From positions 1-6,185 of the forward strand of contig JAGYMJ010000526.1 of assembly GCA_018400625.1 (NCBI GenBank): DNA of 6,185 nt, read 5' to 3'. Positions 1-5,838 of the stretch are shown here, piece by piece (positions within the stretch are counted from its first letter, which is position 1; every line of letters begins with the position of its first letter). The notes under the pieces were generated by a model that saw nothing but the letters and a program-made list of their open reading frames with translations, made no database searches and had not been told where the DNA came from. The DNA comes from Planctomycetota bacterium (GTDB lineage Bacteria; Planctomycetota; Brocadiia; SM23-32). The translations under genes were made by a program, and so were the position numbers.

Positions 1-45
1 GTTGGGCCTGTTCGCCGGGTCCATTTGTAGTGCAGAAATACCGAT

Positions 46-85
46 CCACCGGGACAAGCCCGGCGGTAACGTGGTTCACTGAATA
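46..85 (+). repeat. Intergenic hairpin repeat, copy R1
   Basis: First copy of a repeat family shared by all the spacers of this window. It has an imperfect hairpin at 46-66 (left arm CCACCGGG, loop ACAAG, right arm CCCGGCGG, one A-C mismatch), a 6-base linker, then the motif GGTTCACTGAATA at 73-85. The same loop and 3' motif recur near 4549-4622, and inverted near 1569-1619 and 6140-6185. It lies 64 bases upstream of the URO-D-like start codon, so it may be part of that leader. The family was recognised by comparing copies by eye; its function is unknown. Confidence 0.7.
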
Positions 86-112
86 CCGAATACTTCCCCC
101 GGGAGAAACGGT

Positions 113-124
113 GTTCACTGAATA
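113..124 (+). repeat. Motif-only repeat copy R2 (GTTCACTGAATA)
   Basis: This is a second copy of the 3' motif, without the hairpin, placed 28 bases after R1 and ending 25 bases before the ATG at 150. The core TTCACTGAA is itself a 9-bp palindrome (TTCA-C-TGAA), so a dimeric DNA-binding protein could recognise it. Equally, it may be a decayed end of the repeat. The AT-rich stretch just after it gives TATATA at 123-128, but no matching -35 box is visible. Confidence 0.5.
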
Positions 125-140
125 TATACATCAAAAGTAA

Positions 141-145
141 AGGAG
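141..145 (+). promoter_or_regulatory. Ribosome binding site of the URO-D-like gene
   Basis: AGGAG lies 4 bases before the ATG at 150 and 10 bases before a second in-frame ATG at 156. Both spacings are usable, so the protein may begin MSMSIEN or MSIEN. The upstream ATG was kept because nothing excludes it. Confidence 0.7.
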
Positions 146-149
146 ATAC

Positions 150-1409
150 ATGTCCATGTCGATTGAGAATGATCGTGACATTGTCCGACGATTAGCGTCC
201 GCATTGGCTGAGATCGCGGCCGATCCCGTCCAGGAAGAAAAAATCGAGGGTTGGAAAAGAATCAACAGCCTCCGGGAGCATCGTCCTATGGTCTGGATTA
301 CGGAAATACCGTGGGGGGAGTTCGAGCACAAAGTCGATGAGTTGACACCCGAATGTAAAGATGAGCAGCATCGAAACATTGAACAGGGTCTGCGTCGCAA
401 ACTCTTCACTGCGAAACACCTGCGCACCGACGATGTTGTTTTGGGGTCGTATGAGGTTAAACAGGTCATGAGCGGCGTCGAATTCGGCATCCGGATCAAG
501 GAGCAGCGCATCGTGCAGGACGGCGGCACGAGGATCCAATCGCATCATTACGAACCGGTGATCGCTGAGTTTGAGGATATTGAAAAAATTCAGATGCCGG
601 ACGTGCGTTACGATGAAGAAGAAACCCGCAAGAACCAGGCGTTTTTTGAGGATTTGTTCGGCGATATTCTGGATGTAAAGTTGCGTGGGCCCCGGGCACA
701 TTTTTTCAATGGATGGGACATGCTTGTCCGCTGGACAGGGGTGACGGAGGCTCTGACCGATATGGCGCTGCGACCGGATTTTATCCATGCCGTCATGCGC
801 CGCCTGACGGATGCTTTTTTGGCGCGCATGACTCAGTATGAGGAACGCAACCTCCTCGATTATCCCCACCCGCTCCAGCGTGTGGGGTCGGGGGCTGCGA
901 GTTATACCGATGAACTCCCCCAGCCGGATCACGACCCCGATCACTACCGGCTCCTCGATCAGTGGGGCGGGGCGACGGCCCAAATTTTCAGCGAAGTATC
1001 GCCCGCTATGCATGAAGAGTTCGCGTTGAGCTATGAAAAAGAGGTTATGGAACGCTGTGGTCTGAATTATTACGGTTGTTGTGAGCCACTGCATAACAAA
1101 ATGGATATACTGGGCGGTGTGCCGAGATTACGGAAGATCAGCATCAGCCCCTGGTGCGATGTGGCCGAAGCCGCTGAACGGGCGGCTCAAACCTATGTTT
1201 TCAGCCATAAACCATCTCCTGCGATGCTTGCTGAAGATGTCTTCAACGAAGAACGGGCCGAAAAGGACATGAAAAACCGTATCGCCCAATCGCAAGGCAT
1301 GCCGTGCGAGTTCATCATGAAAGATATCAGCACCGTGCGGGGCGATGTCGAGCGCGTTAAGAAGTGGTGTGAGATTGCTCACCGCGTGGTCAATGAGGAA
1401 TCCGTTTGA
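150..1409 (+). CDS. Uroporphyrinogen decarboxylase-superfamily protein (URO-D-like, possible methyltransferase)
   Basis: This 419-residue protein resembles the environmental URO-D-like group often annotated as uroporphyrinogen-III decarboxylase. That superfamily includes HemE and also MtaA/CmuA-type corrinoid methyltransferases. Hallmarks of the group are YGCCEPLHNK (308-317), then LRKISISPWCDV (327-338), FSHKPSPAML (351-360) and KDISTV (391-396). Cys310, Cys311 and His315 are candidate metal or substrate ligands, which is inference. The first 130 residues are helical and charged, without the usual HemE N-terminal motif. There is no signal peptide or membrane segment, so it is probably cytoplasmic. 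No haem genes and no corrinoid protein or methyltransferase partner are adjacent, so a haem role is unlikely and the substrate is unknown. By eye its base composition is less GC-rich than the two genes downstream. It is preceded by AGGAG and by repeats R1 and R2, and it stands alone. The family call is fairly firm; the reaction is not. Confidence 0.75.
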   Translation: MSMSIENDRDIVRRLASALAEIAADPVQEEKIEGWKRINSLREHRPMVWITEIPWGEFEHKVDELTPECKDEQHRNIEQGLRRKLFTAKHLRTDDVVLGSYEVKQVMSGVEFGIRIKEQRIVQDGGTRIQSHHYEPVIAEFEDIEKIQMPDVRYDEEETRKNQAFFEDLFGDILDVKLRGPRAHFFNGWDMLVRWTGVTEALTDMALRPDFIHAVMRRLTDAFLARMTQYEERNLLDYPHPLQRVGSGAASYTDELPQPDHDPDHYRLLDQWGGATAQIFSEVSPAMHEEFALSYEKEVMERCGLNYYGCCEPLHNKMDILGGVPRLRKISISPWCDVAEAAERAAQTYVFSHKPSPAMLAEDVFNEERAEKDMKNRIAQSQGMPCEFIMKDISTVRGDVERVKKWCEIAHRVVNEESV

Positions 1410-1568
1410 TTCTGGTTTGCAACCGCTCCCATCGCCTGGCTGTTCATCGGCTGCGGATAAATTCCTCAACGCGCATATTGCAAGTTCCAGCGCAGAGTGC
1501 TGGTAGCGGGAGAGTGCCGCCGCAGCGGGACGATTAGAGACGTTTTTTCGGGGAAGTGTTCCTCTCGC
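1410..1568 (+). other. Non-coding spacer after the URO-D-like gene
   Basis: No convincing gene lies here. A small stem-loop at 1487-1503 (CCAGCGC / GTGCTGG, 3-base loop, one G-T pair) is not directly followed by a T tract. The nearest T run is 1543-1548. It could be a weak or processed 3' end. A 37-codon frame starting inside the end of the upstream gene (1393-1506) has no recognisable features. Confidence 0.4.
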
Positions 1569-1619
1569 GTAAGTCCTTAGTGAACCCCGTAGCATCCCCA
1601 CCGTGCCTTGTGCCGGTGG
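1569..1619 (-). repeat. Intergenic hairpin repeat, copy R3 (inverted)
   Basis: This copy is inverted relative to R1. On the plus strand it reads AGTGAACCCCGTAGCATC, then the hairpin at 1598-1619 (arms CCACCG and CGGTGG). On the minus strand the stem can be read as CCACCGGC, loop ACAAG, GC, a bulged A, then CGGTGG. Positions 1569-1614 match 6140-6185 at 41 of 46 bases, and the match begins upstream of the AGTGAACC core. It lies 160 bases beyond the URO-D-like gene. Confidence 0.75.
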
Positions 1620-1630
1620 TCGTCGGTCAA

Positions 1631-1665
1631 GGGGGAAAATTTTCTCTGCCCCCATTAAAGTTTTT
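1631..1665 (+). terminator. Possible rho-independent terminator
   Basis: GGGGG at 1631-1635 can pair with CCCCC at 1649-1653. The 13-base loop contains the palindrome GAAAATTTTC. T5 follows at 1661-1665 after a 7-base gap. The long loop and the gap make this weak. It would end transcripts entering from the URO-D-like gene and R3. Confidence 0.3.
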
Positions 1666-1670
1666 GCCAA

Positions 1671-1687
1671 GCTTTTTTCCAAAAAGC
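1671..1687. terminator. AT-rich perfect stem-loop, possible bidirectional terminator
   Basis: GCTTTTT at 1671-1677 pairs perfectly with AAAAAGC at 1681-1687 around a TCC loop. The stem is 7 bp but mostly A-T. The T run sits in the left arm and the A run in the right arm, so it is not a classical terminator. It may act with the GC stem just upstream, or simply mark the AT-rich start of the promoter region. Confidence 0.2.
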
Positions 1688-1718
1688 GAAATCCTTTCTC
1701 CGTTATTATTAAACATCA

Positions 1719-1747
1719 TTGACATTTGACCTTTTGTTGCGTTATAC
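1719..1747 (+). promoter_or_regulatory. Sigma70-type promoter for the acetylesterase gene
   Basis: A consensus -35 TTGACA (1719-1724) is separated by exactly 17 bases from TTATAC (1742-1747), inside an AT-rich stretch. Transcription would start near 1754 and give a leader of about 180 bases containing motif copy R4. This supports independent transcription of the esterase rather than read-through from the URO-D-like gene. Confidence 0.65.
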
Positions 1748-1803
1748 TCAAATCAAATGGACTTTAGATGTATGCTATTCATAAGAAGAGAATAAAATTT
1801 TGG

Positions 1804-1825
1804 ACGTGGTTCACTGAATACTTAC
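1804..1825 (+). repeat. Motif-only repeat copy R4, inverted partner of R3
   Basis: ACGTGGTTCACTGAATACTT at 1804-1823 (the repeat runs on through AC) carries the family motif GGTTCACTGAATA at 1808-1820, without the hairpin arm. Its reverse complement matches 1569-1590 at 18 of 22 bases, so R3 and R4 form inverted ends around a segment of about 257 bp that contains the promoter at 1719-1747. It ends 108 bases upstream of the esterase ATG. Confidence 0.6.
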
Positions 1826-1933
1826 TCCGAATCATCCTTTCAAGGGCGTCAGCATATGGAACCCTCCCGTATTGTGCGGTTGGATGTGGCGTTAAATACG
1901 AAATAATGGGATAGTCATTTTATATTTCAAAGC

Positions 1934-4183
1934 ATGAAACACAGTCAATTTGGAAAATGGTTTTTTCTGGCCGCGATGTCGATGTTGAGCGCCGGTCTGG
2001 TCGCACACGCTGATCTGAGACTGCCAGCCTTGTTTTCCGACCACATGGTCCTGCAAGCTGACCGGCCGCTTCCCGTCTGGGGCTGGGCCGCGCCGGGTGC
2101 ACCGGTCACAGTGACGATTGCCGACCAGGTCCGAGAAACGAGGGCCGATCCGGATGGCAGATGGCGTGTTTTTCTCGAACCGTTGCCTACCGGGAACGCG
2201 TTGCAAATGACGGTTGATATGGAGATTCAGCGGCTGACTGTCGAAGACATTCGGGTGGGCGAGGTCTGGCTGTGCGCCGGGCAATCGAACATGGCGATGA
2301 GCCTGGCCGGCGTTCGGGATGCGCAACGGGAAATCGCTTCGGCAACCTTCCCGGAAATTCGTCTGTTCAGCATTCCCACCCGACCGGCCGCCGCGCCCCA
2401 GGACGATGTTGAAGGCCAGTGGGTGATTTGCACCCCCGGCGAGGCGAGACGGTTTTCCGCTGTCGCCTATCTGTTCGGGCGGGAACTGCATCAGCGCCTG
2501 GACACGCCGGTGGGGCTAATTGTCGCTGCCGAGGGCGGCACCTTGATCGAAGCCTGGCTGAGTTTTGAGGCCCTCGATTCGCTGGAGGCATTTCAACCGG
2601 TAATGGATCGCTTGCGCCTGCCGGACGATCTGTCATGGGATGCTGCCGCGGCTCGGGCGCAACACGACCGGGCGTTGGCGATCTGGCGCGACGCCACGGC
2701 CCCTCCCGATGCCCCGGCTTTGCGCAAGCCCCAGCTACCCGTCTCGCCACGACTCTATAAAAACGTGCCGGCCAACCTGTTCAACGGCATGATCCATCCC
2801 CTGGTACCGTTCGGTCTGCGCGGCGTGATCTGGTACCAGGGTGAAACCGACGCGTTTCTCCCTTCCGCCCCCGAATATGGCGAACGCTTGACGGCGTTGA
2901 TCCTGGATTTGCGGCGACGCTGGGATTCCGCGTTGCCGTTCGCCTGGGTGCAGTTGCCGGAATACCGTGTCGCCGGCGAGATCGGACGGCGCTTCTGGCC
3001 GGTGATTCGCGAACAGATGCGCCGGACGCTCAGTCTGCCCCATACCGGTATGGCCGTCGGGCTCGGGCTGGGCGATCCGGACGATATCCATCCAGCCGAC
3101 AAGCAGGGCATCGGAAGACGCCTTGCCGTCTGGGCGCTGGCCGATGTCTATGCCCAACAGGACGTTGTGGCCGGCGGCCCGCTGTGGACGTCGGCCACGA
3201 CGGAGGGCAGTGCGAACCGGTTGTCGTTTCAGCAAACCGACGGGGGGCTGGTCGCCAGGGACGGCATCCTCACCGGTTTTGAAATCGCCGCTGCTGATCA
3301 GCGCTGGTTGCCGGCCCGGGCCGTGATCGAGGGTTTGACGGTGGTGGTCTCACACCCGGAAATTGCCGAGCCGGTTGCAGTCCGATATGCCTGGGCCGAC
3401 CATCCCGCCTGGAGTCTGTTGAACGGCGCCGGCATGCCGGCTTCCCCTTTCCGGACCGATGACTGGCCGATCAACGCACCGGTTTTCGTTCCTGACCGCG
3501 AACAGAACCCGGTGGTGCAGGTTAGCGTTTTGGAGGACACCCCAGCTATAACGCTCGACGGTCGCCTGGACGAAGCCGTGTGGGGCGAGCTGCCTGCGTA
3601 CTCCTTGCGGGACTTGACACACGGCACACCACCGGAACACCCGACGACCTTCAAAATGTTCTGGTACGACGGGGCGCTTTATCTCGGCATCCATTGTGTC
3701 GATACGGATCCGGCAGGCATTCGCATCGGGACGCATTTGCATGGCGACGCCGCCATCTGGAACGGGGATGCGGTGGAGATCCTGCTGGAAACCGCCGATC
3801 ACGCCTACTATCAGATCGTCATCAATCCCGCCGGTGCTCAGGTCAGCCTGGACCGCGGCTACGGAATCATCGATGGGCTCAACCGCCTCTGGCTGCCGGA
3901 CGCCGAAATCGCCACCTATTTCGCGCAAGACGGTTGGCAATTGGAGGTTCGCATCCCGCCGGTGCGTCCGCCCGGCGGTCCGGCCCATGATCCGCTACGA
4001 GGGGTCGTCGGGCGCCCCCCAACTCCCGACCATCCCTGGTTTTTCAATCTTTGCCGGCAGCGCATCCGGCCCGATGCGGTGGAAGTTACAGCCTTCTCCC
4101 CAACCGGCAGCGGCGGATTCCACAACGTTGCGGCCTTCAGTAAACTCATCCTTGAAATGCACCCAACGAAACCGCATCCCTAA
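1934..4183 (+). CDS. Secreted sialate O-acetylesterase-like carbohydrate esterase with C-terminal CBM9-like domain
   Basis: This 749-residue protein should remove acetyl groups from sialic acid or, as often in environmental bacteria, from acetylated plant or algal glycans, outside the cytoplasm. Residues 1-26 form a signal peptide (basic start, hydrophobic core, likely cut after AHA). The SASA esterase region follows: LPALFSDHMVLQ (30-41), nucleophile motif GQSNM (116-120, Ser118), GGTLIEAW (201-208), IWYQGETDA (299-307), and DDIHPADKQGIGRRLA (383-398), where His386 and a nearby Asp are the expected catalytic partners. Residues about 527-745 look like a CBM9/DOMON-like beta-sandwich: ITLDGRLDEAVW (539-550), WNGDAVEILLE (609-619), YYQIVINPAG (625-634), WQLEVRIP (668-675) and a closing FHNVAAFSKLIL. 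This part probably binds sugar. A proline- and glycine-rich stretch (676-700) interrupts it. There is no clear Shine-Dalgarno sequence before the ATG, but the signal peptide fixes the start and an in-frame stop lies at 1904-1906. The gene has its own promoter. The exact substrate cannot be told. Confidence 0.88.
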   Translation: MKHSQFGKWFFLAAMSMLSAGLVAHADLRLPALFSDHMVLQADRPLPVWGWAAPGAPVTVTIADQVRETRADPDGRWRVFLEPLPTGNALQMTVDMEIQRLTVEDIRVGEVWLCAGQSNMAMSLAGVRDAQREIASATFPEIRLFSIPTRPAAAPQDDVEGQWVICTPGEARRFSAVAYLFGRELHQRLDTPVGLIVAAEGGTLIEAWLSFEALDSLEAFQPVMDRLRLPDDLSWDAAAARAQHDRALAIWRDATAPPDAPALRKPQLPVSPRLYKNVPANLFNGMIHPLVPFGLRGVIWYQGETDAFLPSAPEYGERLTALILDLRRRWDSALPFAWVQLPEYRVAGEIGRRFWPVIREQMRRTLSLPHTGMAVGLGLGDPDDIHPADKQGIGRRLAVWALADVYAQQDVVAGGPLWTSATTEGSANRLSFQQTDGGLVARDGILTGFEIAAADQRWLPARAVIEGLTVVVSHPEIAEPVAVRYAWADHPAWSLLNGAGMPASPFRTDDWPINAPVFVPDREQNPVVQVSVLEDTPAITLDGRLDEAVWGELPAYSLRDLTHGTPPEHPTTFKMFWYDGALYLGIHCVDTDPAGIRIGTHLHGDAAIWNGDAVEILLETADHAYYQIVINPAGAQVSLDRGYGIIDGLNRLWLPDAEIATYFAQDGWQLEVRIPPVRPPGGPAHDPLRGVVGRPPTPDHPWFFNLCRQRIRPDAVEVTAFSPTGSGGFHNVAAFSKLILEMHPTKPHP

Positions 4184-4346
4184 ATTGGGTCTCAGCCGAT
4201 GTCTCTGGCTGCGGCAATGGGCGCGAGTCTCAAGTCCCTTGACGAGCTTATGGAGCGGATTCGTGAGAAATCCGCGCCGGCCTGACAAAATTACCATGCA
4301 TGGCGTTTTTTTTGGCTTCCCGGCCTTAATCAGGAAGCAAGCCTCT
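4184..4346 (+). other. Spacer after the esterase, with an open in-frame tail
   Basis: After the TAA at 4181-4183 the same frame stays open to TGA at 4283-4285. From ATG 4199 it would encode 28 residues, MSLAAAMGASLKSLDELMER and onward, with helical character. No ribosome binding site precedes it and no family is recognised. It may be a chance frame, a short leader, or the remnant of a gene end. No other gene is visible in this spacer. Confidence 0.3.
4294..4313 (+). terminator. Weak terminator-like palindrome plus T8
   Basis: The 10-bp palindrome CCATGCATGG (4294-4303) is followed after CG by eight T residues (4306-4313). The palindrome has almost no room for a loop, so the stem is weak. The T tract and its position after the esterase make it the best visible candidate for that transcript's 3' end. 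Confidence 0.3.
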
Positions 4347-4374
4347 TGCCGCCGCCAAAGTTTTGTATTATAAT
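4346..4374 (+). promoter_or_regulatory. Sigma70-type promoter upstream of the UxuA-like gene
   Basis: TTGCCG (4346-4351), a 17-base spacer, then a perfect TATAAT (4369-4374). A start near 4381 would give a leader of about 265 bases carrying the small lysine-rich frame (4449-4508) and the expanded repeat R5. The -35 box is only a partial match. Confidence 0.55.
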
Positions 4375-4448
4375 GCATATTGGGCCCGGCACTTCTGCAT
4401 CGCTGTTATATTGACGTTGTTCGCATTACTATATAGGGCGGAATACCC

Positions 4449-4508
4449 ATGAAAAAAATGAACAAAAAACTGCTTAAAAAGGCCTTGGAACGGATAGTCA
4501 ACGGCTAA
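4449..4508 (+). CDS. Possible small lysine-rich peptide (19 aa)
   Basis: A frame reads MKKMNKKLLKKALERIVNG and stops at TAA 4506-4508. It has six lysines and one arginine against one glutamate, so it is strongly cationic and could form an amphipathic helix. A purine-rich stretch (GGGCGGA, 4436-4442) ends 6 bases before the ATG and may serve as a ribosome binding site. It sits in the leader of the UxuA-like gene, 138 bases upstream of that start. It could be a leader peptide, an independent small protein, the stump of a lost gene, or chance in A-rich sequence. No family is recognised. Confidence 0.3.
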   Translation: MKKMNKKLLKKALERIVNG

Positions 4509-4548
4509 AGGGTAGTAGATACAATGCTCGCAGCGTTTAATCTTCATT

Positions 4549-4622
4549 CCACCGGCACGAGGCACGGTGGGGATGCCACACAAGGTACGGTAGGGTGCCA
4601 GGTGGTTCACTGAATATTTACC
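4549..4622 (+). repeat. Intergenic hairpin repeat, copy R5 (tandemly expanded)
   Basis: This is the longest copy. A hairpin at 4549-4570 (arms CCACCG and CGGTGG, loop ACGAG, a bulged A) is followed by GGATGCCA, then a partial second copy of the hairpin right half (ACAAGGTACGGTAGGGTGCC) and finally GGTTCACTGAATA at 4604-4616. The internal duplication of roughly 23 bases suggests slippage or nested insertion. It has the same orientation as R1 and ends 24 bases before the UxuA-like ATG, next to that gene's ribosome binding site. Confidence 0.7.
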
Positions 4623-4630
4623 TTAACTTC

Positions 4631-4636
4631 AGGAGG
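4631..4636 (+). promoter_or_regulatory. Ribosome binding site of the UxuA-like gene
   Basis: AGGAGG, continuing as AGA, lies 10 bases before ATG 4647 (8 from the overlapping GGAG). It is the strongest Shine-Dalgarno sequence of the window and supports this start over the in-frame ATG at 4659. Confidence 0.8.
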
Positions 4637-4646
4637 AGATTGGCCG

Positions 4647-5774
4647 ATGAAAACACGCATGTGTGCCGCACTGACCGTCAGCCTGTTTCTGGGCTTCGTG
4701 TTGGCGATCCAGGGGGATGATCCGCGCAGGACAACGGATGAGACGCCGGTCGAACCGACACCCTCTGAGCGTTCAAACATCAAGCTGAGCATACGCATCA
4801 ACACCAACCCAAGCGACGAATACTTGCTCTACCTCCGGCAGCTTGGCCTCACCCACGTGGACATCGTCATCACCTCGGGCGAGTACGACCGTGAGCGGCT
4901 GGAGAGCATTGTCACCCGTATGAACGAGAACGGTTTCGAGGTCGGCAGCGTCAACAACCATGTCTTCTGGGCCCGCAAGTCTGATCCCCTCGTGATGGGA
5001 GGGGAGGGGCGTGAAAAACTGATGGAGGAGTACCTGCAGTTCGTGCGCGACGCGGCGGCAGTCGGGTTCAGGGCCGAGCTCATAAGTTGGCGGCCGTCCA
5101 GGGTGAGGTACTTCCGCAGGCCCGAGGACGCCAAGACGACACGCGGTGCCCACACGGTGGACCGTCTGCTTGATCCCGAGTTAAGCAGCGAACTGGTCTA
5201 TGGGCGCCGGTACCCGGCGGAGGAAATGTGGGAGAACTTCGCATGGTGGGCAGAGCGTGCCATGCCGGTCGCCGAGGAGACGGGGCTTTCCGTCGGCGTA
5301 CATACCAACGCGGGCGTCCCGGAAGCCAACGGCGTGGCCATTCCTTTCCACAGCCGGGACTGCATTGATAAAGCCATCGAGATCGCCGACAGCCCCCGTT
5401 TTGGCCTCACCCTATGCACGGGCGTCTTCGCAACCAATCCGGACACGTATGGCGACATCCCGGACGCAGTGCGCTACTACGGCAGCCGCAACCGCATCTT
5501 CCACGCCCATTTCCGGAACCTCAGCTCGCCGATCCCCCGCTACCAGGAGACGTTCCCGGACAACGGATATGTTGATATGCACGAGGTGATGAGGGCGTTC
5601 TACGAGGTCGGCTACGACGGGACGATGATCCCCGACCACGCTCCCGTGATGGCCATTGACCGGGATGTGCCCCGCGGCGGGGTGGGCATCGGCCCCGGCG
5701 CAGGCAGGACTTACTCCATTGCCTACATGCGTGCGCTGATCATGGCCTTGGAAAAGGGATGGAGGCCGGAGTAG
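4647..5774 (+). CDS. Exported mannonate dehydratase-like (UxuA family) TIM-barrel protein
   Basis: This 375-residue protein resembles D-mannonate dehydratase, which converts D-mannonate to 2-keto-3-deoxygluconate in glucuronate breakdown with a divalent metal. The C-terminal half fits well: HAHFRNLSS (286-294), a GYVDMHEVMRAFYEVGYDG segment (307-325), IPDHAP (328-333) and GRTYSIAYMRALIMAL (353-368). The expected metal ligands appear in order as His219 (VGVHTN), Cys257 (LTLCTG), His288 (HFRN) and Asp330 (PDH), with barrel-like spacing. Two things are odd. Residues 1-23 form an apparent signal peptide (KTR, then a hydrophobic 6-21) without a clean AxA site or lipobox, followed by a Pro/Thr/Glu-rich linker to about 44, whereas UxuA enzymes are normally cytoplasmic. 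Also, the usual HPDDPP-type loop after the first His is here HTNAGV. It may therefore act on a different sugar acid, or be a xylose-isomerase-like epimerase. The gene stands alone; the nearest glycan gene is the esterase upstream. Confidence 0.78.
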   Translation: MKTRMCAALTVSLFLGFVLAIQGDDPRRTTDETPVEPTPSERSNIKLSIRINTNPSDEYLLYLRQLGLTHVDIVITSGEYDRERLESIVTRMNENGFEVGSVNNHVFWARKSDPLVMGGEGREKLMEEYLQFVRDAAAVGFRAELISWRPSRVRYFRRPEDAKTTRGAHTVDRLLDPELSSELVYGRRYPAEEMWENFAWWAERAMPVAEETGLSVGVHTNAGVPEANGVAIPFHSRDCIDKAIEIADSPRFGLTLCTGVFATNPDTYGDIPDAVRYYGSRNRIFHAHFRNLSSPIPRYQETFPDNGYVDMHEVMRAFYEVGYDGTMIPDHAPVMAIDRDVPRGGVGIGPGAGRTYSIAYMRALIMALEKGWRPE

Positions 5775-5838
5775 GGGGGGGCTTTTTATAACAACATTTA
5801 ATGGTTCCAATCAGGACAAGGGAGAAATTCTTTATGGC
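5775..5838 (+). other. Short spacer: G-run and T-run after the UxuA-like gene
   Basis: The stop codon runs into eight consecutive G residues (5774-5781), then CTTTTT (5782-5787). AAAAG just inside the gene end could pair with CTTTT as a long, weak stem, but no proper terminator hairpin is seen. A 12-codon frame from ATG 5834 is antisense to the transposase remnant and is dismissed. Confidence 0.3.

Noticed and set aside
3..140. An open plus-strand frame in which the repeats read as WFTEY and VFTEY
   Set aside because: It consists mostly of repeats R1 and R2, has no start in the window, and the other repeat copies are not in open frames. It is coincidental. A 9-codon frame ending at TAG 28-30 could be the end of an upstream gene but is too short to judge.
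1393..1506. A 37-codon frame overlapping the end of the URO-D-like gene
   Set aside because: There is no ribosome binding site, no recognisable motif, and a Ser/Ala/Pro-rich product typical of out-of-frame reading.
1128..1682. A 184-residue minus-strand frame running from the 3' end of the URO-D-like gene through repeat R3
   Set aside because: It overlaps a well-supported gene antisense, crosses the repeat, shows no recognisable motif and has low-complexity composition. It is a shadow frame.
1856..1906. A 16-codon frame (MEPSRIVRLDVALNTK) in the esterase leader
   Set aside because: No Shine-Dalgarno sequence and no feature beyond being open; frames this short are expected by chance.
4411..4435. 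Second promoter candidate, TTGACG with TATATA
   Set aside because: The spacer is only 13 bases, too short for sigma70; the pair at 4346-4374 is better.
46..4622. Known riboswitch class in the leaders
   Set aside because: The hairpin-plus-motif does not match any riboswitch fold I recognise, and inverted copies 3' of genes argue against a purely cis-acting leader.
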